A stretch of DNA of 64,000 nt from CALHRB01 sp964473465 (GTDB taxonomy: Bacteria > Bacteroidota > Ignavibacteria > Kapaibacteriales > UBA2268): NCBI GenBank assembly GCA_964473465.1, contig CAYYPE010000004.1, positions 62,001-126,000 on the forward strand. Direction: 5' to 3'. Numbering within the stretch: the first letter of the stretch is position 1; each line of letters begins with the position of its first letter. Under the pieces are notes generated by a model. That model did not search any database. It saw nothing but the letters and a program-made list of their open reading frames with translations, and was not told the DNA's origin. This document shows, piece by piece, positions 44,716-55,004 of the stretch. The translations under genes were made by a program, and so were the position numbers.

Positions 44716-46230
44716 TTAATTCCCCAGAAATATATGAACCGAATTATTAGCCCAATCTACTATTGGTCCATAGAATATACCAAAAATCAAGGTGGGAATA
44801 GCAAATATCATCAGTAATACAAGTGAAGGAGCTGTGTATTCAAGTGCTGGCTTTTGACTTTCAACATCTTTAAGATACATGTTCTTAAAGATCTTGACGT
44901 AGTAGTAAAGAGATACAACACTATTCAAAACGCCTATCACGGCAAGCCATAAATAACCCGCATTTATCACAGCAGAGAAGATGAACAATTTACCAATAAA
45001 TCCGGCAGTTGGTGGCAAACCTGTCAAGGAAATCAAAAACAAAGTCATACATACACCAAGAACGGGTGCACGGTAACCAAGACCATTATAATCTTCGATA
45101 TCCTCGCTGCCTATCTTATTTGCAATAAGCATAACAACATAAAACGCCCCAAGATTCATCAGCATATACACAAAAAAGTAAATCAGGACAGCAGCGGCAC
45201 CGGAATTATCGAGAACAGCCACTCCCATTAGCAGATAGCCCGCATGCGCAATACTGGAATAGGCAAGCAGCCTTTTTAGATTTGTTTGCCACACCGCTAC
45301 CAGATTTCCCAATGTCATTGTTAGAACTGATAAAACAGCTATCACAAAATTCCAATCTATTCCGGATAGAGTTGTCCAAATGTTGTCGTAACCGGGTATT
45401 GAATCAATAAATCCAACCTTAAGAAATCTTAACAGCACAGCAAAACCAGCCGCTTTGGATGCAACAGATAAATAAGCTGTTATTGTTATAGGAGCTCCTT
45501 CATAAACATCGGGCGTCCAAAAATGAAATGGAACTGCTGATATTTTATAGCCAAATCCTGCAACAATCATTAATGATGAGACAAATAGTGCAAAAACGTT
45601 TACATCATGGCTTGCTAAAAACTTATTTATTTCAAATAGATTCAAATGTCCGGTCAATCCAAAAATGAGAGATATGCCAAAAATCATAATCCCGGAAGAG
45701 ATAGCACCAAAAATGACATATTTCAAAGATGCTTCGCTTGCTCTTTTGACCTCTTTTGTGTATCCAGCAAGAATATATGAACTTATGCTCATTGTCTCTA
45801 TTGCCAGATATATCATAATTAGATTGCTTGAACCACATAGAAGAAACATTCCGAATGTCATTCCTGCAATCATTGAGTAGTATTCTCCTAACCTCCTGTG
45901 CTCTGTATGTAATTCCTTGGAGAACATTGACATTATTACAACCAATATACTCGTTATGAGTATTAAGAATTTGAAGAAGTTGCCAAAATCATCAATAACG
46001 AGTAAGTCGGAGAAAGCCCTGTAATTTTTCCCAAGTTGAAGATATAAGAAAATTCCAGTTACGATAAATCCCAGAATGGTGATATAACCGGAAATATTCC
46101 TGGATTTTTTAAATATCAGATCGAACAGAATAGCCAAAATGAATGTTGCAGTAAGAATGAACTCGGGTATGAACATTCCAACACTAATTTTCAGATTCTC
46201 TAAAAAAATATCAAGCTGTGGCATAATCAT
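44716..46230 (-). CDS. nuoN: NADH-quinone oxidoreductase subunit N
   Basis: The 504-aa antiporter-like membrane subunit of complex I has about 14 helices. Conserved charged residues lie in helical segments such as YLAIETMSISSYILAGY and FKISAVPFHFWTPDVYEGAP-like context (about 225-250). It pumps protons or sodium and is the last gene of the operon, 26 nt after nuoM. Length is normal. Confidence 0.95.
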   Translation of the reverse strand: MIMPQLDIFLENLKISVGMFIPEFILTATFILAILFDLIFKKSRNISGYITILGFIVTGIFLYLQLGKNYRAFSDLLVIDDFGNFFKFLILITSILVVIMSMFSKELHTEHRRLGEYYSMIAGMTFGMFLLCGSSNLIMIYLAIETMSISSYILAGYTKEVKRASEASLKYVIFGAISSGIMIFGISLIFGLTGHLNLFEINKFLASHDVNVFALFVSSLMIVAGFGYKISAVPFHFWTPDVYEGAPITITAYLSVASKAAGFAVLLRFLKVGFIDSIPGYDNIWTTLSGIDWNFVIAVLSVLTMTLGNLVAVWQTNLKRLLAYSSIAHAGYLLMGVAVLDNSGAAAVLIYFFVYMLMNLGAFYVVMLIANKIGSEDIEDYNGLGYRAPVLGVCMTLFLISLTGLPPTAGFIGKLFIFSAVINAGYLWLAVIGVLNSVVSLYYYVKIFKNMYLKDVESQKPALEYTAPSLVLLMIFAIPTLIFGIFYGPIVDWANNSVHIFLGN

Positions 46231-46256
46231 CCAGAAATAATTTTAAAACCAAAATA

Positions 46257-47897
46257 CTACATACCAGCTACTTGTCCACCAATCAGAACAAATGGCTTCA
46301 TAATTTCAATTAACTGATTAACAGATGCAGACATCATATTAATCATCGGAGATGGAACAATTCCAAGATAAATAATTACAAGAGCCAATGGCACAAAAGC
46401 AGTTAATTCAATAGCGTTCAAATCATCGTGTTTGTATTTTTTTCCTGTAGGATCCCATGGTCCAGCCCATTTTTCGGGTAATTTACCAAAAAATATTTTC
46501 TGCAATGTCCAGAGCATATAAGCAGCTCCCAGAATTATTCCAAAACCTGAAATAATCGTATAAACCGGATATGTTTTGAACGCACCTAAAAACACCATTG
46601 CTTCACTAATGAATCCACTCAAGCCCGGCAATCCGATTGCAGCAAAGAAGGCTATTGACATAACACCTGTATAAACAGGCATCTTATTGGCAAGTCCACC
46701 AAAGTCGTCAAGTCCTCTTTTATGAGATCTGTCATAAATTACTCCCACAATCATAAAGAGCATAGATGTGATTGTGCCGTGATTGAACATCTGGAATATT
46801 GCTCCAGCCATTCCTTCGGGTCGCATGGATGCCATTCCCAGAACAACATACCCCATGTGGCTTACGCTTGAATATGCAATCAACTTCTTGAAATCCTTCA
46901 TACCTACCTTATGTTGACCAAGAGCACACAAAGCTCCGTAAATAATGCTAACAACACCTACTACTGCTATAAAGCTCTGAAAGTAACCAACCGCATCAGG
47001 AAACATCGGGAAGGCGATTCGCATCATTCCGTATGTCCCCATTTTCAATAATACTCCCGCAAGAATAACGCTGATTGGTGTTGGTGCCTCTACGTGAGCA
47101 TCTGGCAACCATGTATGGAAAGGTACAGAAGGCACTTTAATTGCAAATCCAATAAAGAGAGCCATAAATGCTATATATCTTATGGTAGTCCCTGTCCCTT
47201 CGAAAATAGATCCCTGCAAATATTTTGTTAAATCCATCATATCCAGCATATTGAACGAGCCGACACTGAAGTATAAGCCAATCATGACCAATAACATAAA
47301 CACACTACCAACAAGAGTGTAAATAAAGAACTTGATAGCAGCATATTCTTTTCTTGGACCTCCCCATATACCGATGAGAAAATACATCGGTAGCAACATT
47401 AACTCCCAGAAAACATAGAATAAGAAGAAATCGAGAGCAACGAAAACGCCCATCATTCCGGTATCAAGCAGCAAATACATTGCAAAATATCCTTTAACAG
47501 CTTTCTCTATGTTAAATGATGGAAATACCGCAACAAAACAGACCAATGCAGTCAAGAGAATCATCGGTGCACTCAATCCATCAATTCCTATGAAATATTC
47601 AACTGTAAATTGACCAACCAGTGGAAATGTTGCTTTTATCCAAGGAATTTTCTCAACAAATTGAAAGCTTGAAAGTTCATTTACTCCTGATAATGTGTTA
47701 TTATAAGCAAACATCACTATAATTGCCAGTATCAATTGAATCAATGTAACAATTACAGCAATCCACCTGATAATTGTGTTTGATACTTGTTTGCTTCCTT
47801 CGTCCTTGCCTGATGGGACTAAAAGTATAAATATCATTCCCAGTATGGGTAAAAAAGTTAGCCAGGTTAGAATTGGAAACCCAATAGTATCTTGCAT
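46257..47897 (-). CDS. nuoM: NADH-quinone oxidoreductase subunit M
   Basis: The 546-aa antiporter-like subunit has about 14 helices, GIDGLSAPMILLTALV, an FWELMLLPMYFLIG stretch with the key Glu, FAIKVPSVPFHTWLPDAHVEAPTP (conserved Lys and His) and YSSVSHMGYVVLG. It pumps ions in the membrane arm. It lies 26 nt upstream of nuoN and 38 nt after nuoL. The length is about 40 aa more than in E. coli. Confidence 0.96.
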   Translation of the reverse strand: MQDTIGFPILTWLTFLPILGMIFILLVPSGKDEGSKQVSNTIIRWIAVIVTLIQLILAIIVMFAYNNTLSGVNELSSFQFVEKIPWIKATFPLVGQFTVEYFIGIDGLSAPMILLTALVCFVAVFPSFNIEKAVKGYFAMYLLLDTGMMGVFVALDFFLFYVFWELMLLPMYFLIGIWGGPRKEYAAIKFFIYTLVGSVFMLLVMIGLYFSVGSFNMLDMMDLTKYLQGSIFEGTGTTIRYIAFMALFIGFAIKVPSVPFHTWLPDAHVEAPTPISVILAGVLLKMGTYGMMRIAFPMFPDAVGYFQSFIAVVGVVSIIYGALCALGQHKVGMKDFKKLIAYSSVSHMGYVVLGMASMRPEGMAGAIFQMFNHGTITSMLFMIVGVIYDRSHKRGLDDFGGLANKMPVYTGVMSIAFFAAIGLPGLSGFISEAMVFLGAFKTYPVYTIISGFGIILGAAYMLWTLQKIFFGKLPEKWAGPWDPTGKKYKHDDLNAIELTAFVPLALVIIYLGIVPSPMINMMSASVNQLIEIMKPFVLIGGQVAGM

Positions 47898-47935
47898 TAA
47901 ACCTCCAGTGTATTTTTTCTATTTATCATCTTATA

Positions 47936-50155
47936 TTAAAAAATAAAGTAAATCAATGCGATTATTCCAATGATAAGTAATGCAATGTAAGTTTGAACCT
48001 GCCCGGTTTGTACTTTTCGCAAGACTCCACCGAAAAATCCTGTTATATTTGCCAAAAGATTTACTATTCCATCTATTACAATATTGTCAAAATGTCCAAC
48101 GAAGTATGAACCAACTCTGGTTATGGCAGCACTTAAATTCACAAGTCCGTCAATTATTAAATTATCAAACCATGCTAATAATTTTGATAAACCAATCAAT
48201 CCGGAAACAACTGTATAATGATACAATTCATCAAAATACCACTTCCTGAACGAAAAAGTATGTAATGGTTTGAATTGTTTTTCTAAACTATCTGCACTTA
48301 TTACCTTAAATTGATAAATCAAGAAAGCCAGAAAGATACCACCGCCAGCTATAAGCAATGACAACATCATGGCTGTTCCATGAAAATGATGCTCTTCTTC
48401 GGCAAATTTATTTAGATAATGATGCTCACTCTGATGAGCCTGCTCAGAAGAGTGTTCAGAATTATGTGCTGTTGAATGTTTATCTTCAGAAATTATTTCT
48501 TTGTCATTCTCTTCGATAAGAAGGAAATCCCATTGATAATCTGCCGGAACAGCAGTTTTAGGCTGAACAATTGCCTTATGGAACCAGCCTACCGAAGCAT
48601 TGGTTGGGTCGGGTGAATAGAATATCCATAGGGATAATGTTGCTAAAAGTATGAGCGGAAAAACTATTACAAATTTGTTTTCATGAGTCTTTCCGGCTGC
48701 TTCTGTTTTTGGCTGACCATGAAAAGAGAGGATTAAAAGTCTGAACATATAAAAAGCTGTCATACCCGCAGCAGGAAATGCAAGGAAAGGTATAATCCAA
48801 TGCCAGCCACCAGTTAGATTTGCATAAGCCAGAGTTCCTGCTAATATTCCATCCTTACTTAAAAAACCTGAAGTAAATGGAACGCCTGCAATTGCCAGAG
48901 TAACAAAGAGAAAAGTGTAATAGGTTATTGGCATAGTTTTTCTGAGACCACCCATATTTCTGATGTCCTGTGGGTCAGTATGATGGTCATGCATCTTGTG
49001 GAGTGCATGATGCATTGCATGAATCACAGAGCCCGAAGCCAAAAACAAAGCTGCTTTGAACCATGCATGGGTAACAAGATGGAAAAAACCGTTAGTATAA
49101 CTTCCGACTCCTAAAGCCATAACCATATATCCAAGCTGGCTTACAGTTGAATATGCAAGAACACGCTTGAAATCCACCTGAGTTAAAGCAATCGTTGCCG
49201 AAATAAAAGCGGTAATAGTTCCAATCACTGCTATAAACGTCAAAGCATCAGCAGTGAATAATGAAAATACTCTTGCAACAAGATAAACACCTGCAGCAAC
49301 CATGGTAGCAGCATGGATTAAAGCACTAACCGGAGTCGGACCTTCCATAGCATCAGGTAGCCACACGTGCAGCGGCCATTGTGCTGATTTTCCTATTGCA
49401 CCACAGAATACGCAAATGCCGGCAACTGTAAGCATAGTACCACTTGCAAAAGGTAGTATTCCACTTCCAATTCCTGCGAATATTTCATCGAACATAAAAG
49501 TTCCAAATGTGGAATACAAAATCAGAATGCCAATTAGAAAGCCTAAATCTCCGATTCTATTGACAAGAAAAGCCTTTTTACCAGCATCAGATGCAGATTT
49601 TTTCTCATACCAGAAGCCAATCAACAGGTAGGAACTAATTCCAACAAGTTCCCAGAATATATACATAAAAAGGAAATTGTTTGCTATTACTATGCCCAGC
49701 ATTGAAAATGTAAAAAGCCCAAGATATGCAAAATAACGAGAATATCTTGGATCGCCTGACATATACTCCGTCGAGAACAAATGAACCAGAAAGCTTATCA
49801 ATGTTACAACTATAAGCATTATGGCGGCTAAGTTGTCAATTCCAATACCAATTTTTATTACAACATCACCAACACTAAACCATATTAATTTTGAATGGAT
49901 CAATCCATCTTTAATGATTATCTGAAGAGTATCAGATGCTGCACCAATTGTTTGATTGGCATAAGTTTCCGTTAACTTATAAAAACATATTATTATTGAT
50001 AAAATCAGGTCAATCCCGAGAACTGTGACTGCTATCCAGGCACTTGTTTTTCCAATTCTTTTGCCAAAGAAAATATTAAAAACAAAGCCTAAAAGAGGCA
50101 AGACAAGAACAACAGCTGATAATATTAGTATATTTTCCGGACTCATTTGACTCAA
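47936..50155 (-). CDS. nuoL: NADH-quinone oxidoreductase subunit L
   Basis: The 739-aa subunit is the most distal antiporter unit of complex I. GIDNLAAIMLIVVTLISFLVH and SAQWPLHVWLPDAMEGPTPV carry the conserved residues, and the long lateral helix region lies after about 610. It is about 120 aa longer than E. coli NuoL. Part of the excess is a polar loop at 556-597 with nine histidines and many Glu/Ser residues, between two transmembrane helices. It might bind metal; no such role is known. Confidence 0.96.
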   Translation of the reverse strand: MSQMSPENILILSAVVLVLPLLGFVFNIFFGKRIGKTSAWIAVTVLGIDLILSIIICFYKLTETYANQTIGAASDTLQIIIKDGLIHSKLIWFSVGDVVIKIGIGIDNLAAIMLIVVTLISFLVHLFSTEYMSGDPRYSRYFAYLGLFTFSMLGIVIANNFLFMYIFWELVGISSYLLIGFWYEKKSASDAGKKAFLVNRIGDLGFLIGILILYSTFGTFMFDEIFAGIGSGILPFASGTMLTVAGICVFCGAIGKSAQWPLHVWLPDAMEGPTPVSALIHAATMVAAGVYLVARVFSLFTADALTFIAVIGTITAFISATIALTQVDFKRVLAYSTVSQLGYMVMALGVGSYTNGFFHLVTHAWFKAALFLASGSVIHAMHHALHKMHDHHTDPQDIRNMGGLRKTMPITYYTFLFVTLAIAGVPFTSGFLSKDGILAGTLAYANLTGGWHWIIPFLAFPAAGMTAFYMFRLLILSFHGQPKTEAAGKTHENKFVIVFPLILLATLSLWIFYSPDPTNASVGWFHKAIVQPKTAVPADYQWDFLLIEENDKEIISEDKHSTAHNSEHSSEQAHQSEHHYLNKFAEEEHHFHGTAMMLSLLIAGGGIFLAFLIYQFKVISADSLEKQFKPLHTFSFRKWYFDELYHYTVVSGLIGLSKLLAWFDNLIIDGLVNLSAAITRVGSYFVGHFDNIVIDGIVNLLANITGFFGGVLRKVQTGQVQTYIALLIIGIIALIYFIF

Positions 50156-50183
50156 ATCTATTCGTTAATTCAATAATTCAAAT

Positions 50184-50492
50184 TTATTCTTTTAATTTAT
50201 CTATTTCATCAACATTCACGTGACGATAGTTCTGATATATATTCAAAACGATTGCAAGAGCAACAGCTACTTCGGCTGCTGCCAGAATTATTACAAATAT
50301 TGCTGCAACATGTCCCTGAATATTTAAACCACCGAATTTTGCAAAAGCAATAAAATTTATATTTGCCGAATTAAGGACAAGCTCCAATCCCATTAGCACC
50401 AAAACTGCATTCTTTCTTGTTATAATTCCAAAGATGCCTAACGAAAATAAAATTGCTGCTAAAACCAAATAATGTGTTAATCCTATGCTCAT
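50184..50492 (-). CDS. nuoK: NADH-quinone oxidoreductase subunit K
   Basis: The 102-aa membrane subunit has three helices (about 5-23, 29-49 and 63-85). The conserved glutamates fall in GLELVLNSANINFIAF (about 34-49) and in ILAAAEVAVALAIVLN (about 68-83), and both are needed for proton translocation. It follows nuoJ by 17 nt. Length is standard. Confidence 0.96.
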   Translation of the reverse strand: MSIGLTHYLVLAAILFSLGIFGIITRKNAVLVLMGLELVLNSANINFIAFAKFGGLNIQGHVAAIFVIILAAAEVAVALAIVLNIYQNYRHVNVDEIDKLKE

Positions 50493-50509
50493 CCTAACCT
50501 CATTTTGTT

Positions 50510-51013
50510 TTAAGATTTTCTTCTTGCTATGAATGCTGCCCCGATAATTGCTATCAGTAATAGCACTGATGCTACCTCGAAAGCCAGCAAATAATTTGTT
50601 AATAATTCCTTCCCTATGTCTTCAATCGTTGACCGATGCGGTTGCAAATCGCTTGTAAACCACTTTGTGTTTGCAAATAGAAATATCAAGGTTATTGCTA
50701 TTATCAATGATATAACCCCGGCAAATGCTATCTGTAATTTCCCCGTTGTGCCGCTTTTAATATCAACTCCTGTTATTTTTGTTGTTAGCATAACTCCAAA
50801 AATGATCAGAATTAGAATACCACCTATATAGATCATAATCTGTGTAACGGCTAAAAAATCAGCGTTCAGCAAAACATAAATTCCAGCAACCCCAAAGAAA
50901 GTAAATAATAACGAGAAAGCTGAATACATTATATTTTTCGATAATACAACAATAGCTGCCGAAACAACAATTATTACAGCAAACAAATAAAAAACTATTG
51001 AAAATATATCCAT
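50510..51013 (-). CDS. nuoJ: NADH-quinone oxidoreductase subunit J
   Basis: The 167-aa membrane subunit has five helices. The sequence ADFLAVTQIMIYIGGILILIIFGVMLT (about 51-77) is the conserved pi-bulge helix of NuoJ, and the final helix AFEVASVLLLIAIIGAAFIARRK completes it. It lies between nuoI and nuoK, at 38 and 17 nt. Length is typical. Confidence 0.95.
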   Translation of the reverse strand: MDIFSIVFYLFAVIIVVSAAIVVLSKNIMYSAFSLLFTFFGVAGIYVLLNADFLAVTQIMIYIGGILILIIFGVMLTTKITGVDIKSGTTGKLQIAFAGVISLIIAITLIFLFANTKWFTSDLQPHRSTIEDIGKELLTNYLLAFEVASVLLLIAIIGAAFIARRKS

Positions 51014-51051
51014 AAACCTAATCAGTTTTTATGTCTTATAAACCTATCAAC

Positions 51052-51660
51052 TTACTTATTCTCATTAGCCTCCGAAACAAGAGGTGTTTCAGTTTGAGCT
51101 TGTGCCTCTGCCTTGCTCTTTTCCTCAGCTGCTTTTTTTGCAGCTTCAGCTTTTGCGGCTTTTTCCTTTGCCTGAAATTCTTCCAGCATTTTTTTCTTCT
51201 CCAAAACCTTCTCTGGAGTCATATCCGAAAATCTAACATATAATTCATCTCTTGAGTAAGTAGAATATTCAAACTCAACTGTGTGTTTAATCGCAAAAGT
51301 CGGGCAAACAGTGGTGCAAAGACCGCAAAAACAACATTTTGCAAAATCAATGTCATATACCGGAACCCAGAGTTTTCTTTTGGAACCGTCAGCTATCATT
51401 GGTTGCTCCGGATCATCAGGCACAACCCTTAATGTTTCGACCTTAATGCAATTAACAGGGCAAATCCTTGCACAACTTGTGCAACCGTTGCATAGTGTTG
51501 GCTCAAGATAAAGCTTGTTTCTTGCATTTGGAGGTATTGGGTATCTATCGTCAGGGTATTGGACTGTTACCTTTTTCTCAAACAAATGAGCAAAGGTAAT
51601 CTTCATACCTATGATTACTGTCCAAAAGCCTAACCATACATTTTTTATATATTCTAACAT
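51052..51660 (-). CDS. nuoI: NADH-quinone oxidoreductase subunit I
   Basis: The 202-aa peripheral-arm ferredoxin-like subunit has two [4Fe-4S] binding motifs: C57-x2-C60-x2-C63-x3-C67 and C109-x2-C112-x2-C115-x3-C119. It passes electrons toward NuoB. The last 45 residues form an Ala/Lys/Glu-rich helical tail (AKEKAAKAEAAKKAAEEK-type) that E. coli NuoI lacks. Spacing to nuoH is 33 nt. Confidence 0.95.
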   Translation of the reverse strand: MLEYIKNVWLGFWTVIIGMKITFAHLFEKKVTVQYPDDRYPIPPNARNKLYLEPTLCNGCTSCARICPVNCIKVETLRVVPDDPEQPMIADGSKRKLWVPVYDIDFAKCCFCGLCTTVCPTFAIKHTVEFEYSTYSRDELYVRFSDMTPEKVLEKKKMLEEFQAKEKAAKAEAAKKAAEEKSKAEAQAQTETPLVSEANENK

Positions 51661-51693
51661 ATTATATCCTGATTCTTATTATCAAAATCAATA

Positions 51694-52746
51694 TTAATTT
51701 ATCATTCTAAATAAACTAATAAATAAAAAGCAAATAAATGAAAATGGCAAGAGAACTTTCCACCCAACATACATTAACTGATCAACTCTTAACCTTGGCA
51801 ATGTCCATCTTAACCAGATCTGAACTATAACAAAGAAAAATGCTTTGCCCACAAACCAGAACACATCCCAGCCCGGTCCTTGCATAAAATTTCCAAACGG
51901 TGAGTTCCATCCTCCAAAGAAGGTTATAGTTAAAACAGCTGCCACAACAAACATATTTGCATATTCCGCAAAGAAAAACATTGCAAATTTCATCCCTGAA
52001 TACTCTGTGTGATACCCTGCAACAAGTTCTGACTCGCCTTCGGGTATGTCAAATGGTGTTCTGTTGGTTTCTGCCAGCGATGATATAAGATATATTAATG
52101 ATAAAACTAATGTGAATGGAAACACCCATAATTTACTCCAAGAACCCTGTCCACCAAAAACGAACCAGTTCCAGAAACCACCTTCCTGTGCTAAGTTTAT
52201 CTTTTCTAAATCAAGACTTGAAGCTAAAACTGCAACAGATAATATTGCCATAGCCCCCGGAATCTCATAACTAATTATCTGGGCTACCGACCTCATTGCT
52301 CCAAGAAGTGAATATTTATTATTGGAAGCCCAACCACCCATAACAATACCTATAACCGCTATCGAGCCAACAGCAAAAATATAAAACAACCCGATGTTAA
52401 TTTCTGATGGAATAAAATATCTGCTGAAAGGTATAACAGCAAAACTTGCATAAGCCCCCATAAAAATTATAAATGGAGCAAGATTGAACAAAGGTTTATT
52501 GGCTGAATCGGGGGTTAAATCTTCTTTTTGTATTAATTTTACCACCTCAGCTATAGGTTGCAATATTCCCCAAGGACCTGTCCTCATCGGACCAAGTCTT
52601 TCCTGAATCCATGCGGATATCTTTAATTCTCCCAAAATAGCCAATAGTGCATAGACAATCAAAAATATCAATGGTATTGTGCAAATTACAATTATTGCTA
52701 TTAATTGGTCAGGTATCAGGTTATATACAAAGTTTGTCGTTTCCAT
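51694..52746 (-). CDS. nuoH: NADH-quinone oxidoreductase subunit H
   Basis: The 350-aa membrane subunit lines the quinone tunnel together with NuoB and NuoD. Conserved pieces include QERLGPMRTGPWGILQPIAEVVKL (about 44-67), LAETNRTPFDIPEGESELVAGYHTEY (about 223-248) and WLRWTLPRLRVDQLM near the end. It has eight to nine helices and normal length. It is 16 nt downstream of nuoD. Confidence 0.96.
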   Translation of the reverse strand: METTNFVYNLIPDQLIAIIVICTIPLIFLIVYALLAILGELKISAWIQERLGPMRTGPWGILQPIAEVVKLIQKEDLTPDSANKPLFNLAPFIIFMGAYASFAVIPFSRYFIPSEINIGLFYIFAVGSIAVIGIVMGGWASNNKYSLLGAMRSVAQIISYEIPGAMAILSVAVLASSLDLEKINLAQEGGFWNWFVFGGQGSWSKLWVFPFTLVLSLIYLISSLAETNRTPFDIPEGESELVAGYHTEYSGMKFAMFFFAEYANMFVVAAVLTITFFGGWNSPFGNFMQGPGWDVFWFVGKAFFFVIVQIWLRWTLPRLRVDQLMYVGWKVLLPFSFICFLFISLFRMIN

Positions 52747-52762
52747 ATTCTATTTGATTAAT

Positions 52763-53914
52763 TTATCTGTCAACTTCACCAAGAACAATATCAATACTTC
52801 CGAGAATTAAGATTAAATCAGCAAACATATATCCTTTGGAAATTTCAGGCAATACCGAAAGATTTACAAAGCTTGTTCCTCTTGCCTTGACACGCTCGGG
52901 TTTATCTGTGCCATTACTAACAATATAAAATCCTAAATCTCCTTTTGGATTTTCAGCTCTCATATAAATATCACCCTTTGGGGGTTTTATCTTCTTGGGT
53001 AATTTTTCCTGCACATCTCCTTCGTTCGGCATCTGTGCTATAGCCTGTTCGATAATTCTGCAGCTTTGCTCCATCTCCCTCATTCTAACGATATTTCTGT
53101 CCCAGCTATCCCCGACAGTTCCAACTTCCCCCATTCCAACTGGAATATCAAAATCGAATCTATCATAAATTGAATAAGGTTCGTTTTTTCTAAGGTCGAA
53201 TTTCACTCCGGAACCCCTCAGAACCGGTCCGCTACAGGCATAATTTATTGCAACATCAGGCGGCAGAATCCCAACGTTCGCCGTTCTTTCTATAAAAATC
53301 TTGTTATATATTAGCAAATCCTCAATTTCTTTATTTGTTTTTCTAACCTGTTTAACAATTGCTAATACATCTTCCTTGAAAGTTGGGTGAACATCAGCTG
53401 CTAATCCGCCAATCCAAAAATAATTAAATAATAATCTCGCACCCGATGCTTTTTCAAATATCGCTAAAATGTATTCCCTGTCCCTGAAAAAGTAAAGAAA
53501 TGGGGTAAATGCACCTGTATCCAGACCAAAGGTTGCAACTGCTATCTGATGGCTTGCTATCCTGTTTAATTCGCACATTATTACCCGTATGTATTCTACT
53601 TTCTCCGGGACTTCTATTCCAAGCATTTTTTCCACAGCCATTACATAAGGCAACTCGTTGTTCATAGATGTTACATAATCCATCCTGTCAATGTATGGAA
53701 TAACCTGCGGGTATGTCATTTTTTCTGCATGCTTTTCGAAGCATCGGTGAAGATAGCCTATGTGGGGAACAACTTCTGTTACAATTTCGCCGTCCAATTC
53801 AACTTCCAGCCTTAGAACGCCGTGCGTAGAAGGATGCTGAGGACCAACGTTGAGCCTCATCCTGTCGGATTCAATCCTACTATAATCTAATTCAATTCTC
53901 TTTTTCTCGCCCAT
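52763..53914 (-). CDS. nuoD: NADH-quinone oxidoreductase subunit D
   Basis: The 383-aa 49-kDa-type subunit forms the quinone site with NuoB. GPQHPSTHGVLRLEVELDGE (about 24-43) is the conserved start, followed by HIGYLHRCFEKHAEKMTY, and the C-terminus reads FADLILILGSIDIVLGEVDR. It is separate from NuoC, not fused as in E. coli. The gap to nuoC is 40 nt. Length is normal. Confidence 0.97.
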   Translation of the reverse strand: MGEKKRIELDYSRIESDRMRLNVGPQHPSTHGVLRLEVELDGEIVTEVVPHIGYLHRCFEKHAEKMTYPQVIPYIDRMDYVTSMNNELPYVMAVEKMLGIEVPEKVEYIRVIMCELNRIASHQIAVATFGLDTGAFTPFLYFFRDREYILAIFEKASGARLLFNYFWIGGLAADVHPTFKEDVLAIVKQVRKTNKEIEDLLIYNKIFIERTANVGILPPDVAINYACSGPVLRGSGVKFDLRKNEPYSIYDRFDFDIPVGMGEVGTVGDSWDRNIVRMREMEQSCRIIEQAIAQMPNEGDVQEKLPKKIKPPKGDIYMRAENPKGDLGFYIVSNGTDKPERVKARGTSFVNLSVLPEISKGYMFADLILILGSIDIVLGEVDR

Positions 53915-53954
53915 TTATATCTTTGTCTCTTTTTATATTCAAATCAATTATAAT

Positions 53955-54434
53955 CTAATAAGGAACTTTCATTTCGTGATAATATTCAGGTTCTTTATAA
54001 TCCTTACGGAGTGGATGCCCTTCCCAATCATAAGGACAAAGAATCCTGATTAAATTATGATGCCCTTCGAATATTATTCCTATCAAATCATAAGCTTCCC
54101 GCTCGTGCCAATCCGCTGTTCTCCAAATCCTCTCGACGCTTGGAACCTTGGGATTATCCTTAGGGACTATTGTTTTAATAACAACTTTATGTGCATGTTT
54201 CATTGAATATAAATGATAAACAGCCGATAGTTTCTCTCCAAGGTCTAACCCACTAAGACACATAAGGTAGTCAAATTCGAAGCCCGGTTTATCCCTTAAA
54301 GTATGACATACCTCGAAAATAGATTCCGCTTTTACAATTATTGATGAATCACATGGTGGATTCTCGATTAACTCAATAATTGAATCTCCGTATTCTTCTT
54401 TCAGCTGTTCATATATTTCATTGATTGTCATCAA
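53955..54434 (-). CDS. nuoC: NADH-quinone oxidoreductase subunit C
   Basis: The 159-aa 30-kDa-type subunit has the family signature WHEREAYDLIGIIFEGHHNLIRIL (about 109-132), followed by GHPLRKDYK. It stabilises the hydrophilic arm next to NuoD. It lies 18 nt downstream of nuoB. The length is typical for a separate NuoC. Confidence 0.96.
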   Translation of the reverse strand: MMTINEIYEQLKEEYGDSIIELIENPPCDSSIIVKAESIFEVCHTLRDKPGFEFDYLMCLSGLDLGEKLSAVYHLYSMKHAHKVVIKTIVPKDNPKVPSVERIWRTADWHEREAYDLIGIIFEGHHNLIRILCPYDWEGHPLRKDYKEPEYYHEMKVPY

Positions 54435-54452
54435 TTCACCATTTTAAAATTA

Positions 54453-54989
54453 TCAGGCACTTAATTCAATTTTTGTCTCTTCTTCTAATTTTTTTCTCTT
54501 TCTGAAAATAGCCTCTTCCTTAATCATCTTCTGCAATTTTATCATACCATCCTGAAAGGCTTCAGGCCTCGGGGGGCACCCCGGAACATAAACATGCACA
54601 GGTATAATTCTATCCACACCTTTGAGAACATGGTAACCATGTTCCCAATATGGACCGCCACAATTTGCACAGGAACCAACTGAGATGCAGTATTTGGGTT
54701 CAGCCATTTGTTCCCAAAGTTTTTTAATTCTTTCAGCCATTTTTAGCGTAACAGTCCCGGTAATCATAATAAAGTCAGCCTGCCTCGGAGTTGCTCTTGG
54801 TATTGTTCCAAAACGCATAAAATCGAAATGTGAAGCATTCATTGCCATAAATTCTATGGCACAGCAAGCAAGACCGAAATGAAGATACCAATCCGAGCGG
54901 GCTCGACCCCAATTGAGTATGTCCTCAATAGTTCCAAGTATTATTCCACCGGCTTCGTATGGTTCGTTTAATTTATTTAAAAGACCCAT
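54453..54989 (-). CDS. nuoB: NADH-quinone oxidoreductase subunit B
   Basis: The 178-aa subunit carries the terminal [4Fe-4S] cluster N2. The ligands are C42 and C43 (LACCAIEFM), C107 (GSCANCGG) and C138 (VPGCPPRPEA). It hands electrons to quinone at the interface with NuoD. It lies 15 nt downstream of nuoA. The length is close to the family norm. Confidence 0.97.
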   Translation of the reverse strand: MGLLNKLNEPYEAGGIILGTIEDILNWGRARSDWYLHFGLACCAIEFMAMNASHFDFMRFGTIPRATPRQADFIMITGTVTLKMAERIKKLWEQMAEPKYCISVGSCANCGGPYWEHGYHVLKGVDRIIPVHVYVPGCPPRPEAFQDGMIKLQKMIKEEAIFRKRKKLEEETKIELSA

Positions 54990-55004
54990 TATTACCTCTT
55001 TTAA

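Noticed and set aside
47980..48249. Plus-strand frame of 89 codons inside nuoL
   Set aside because: Antisense to a conserved complex I gene, with no recognisable product.
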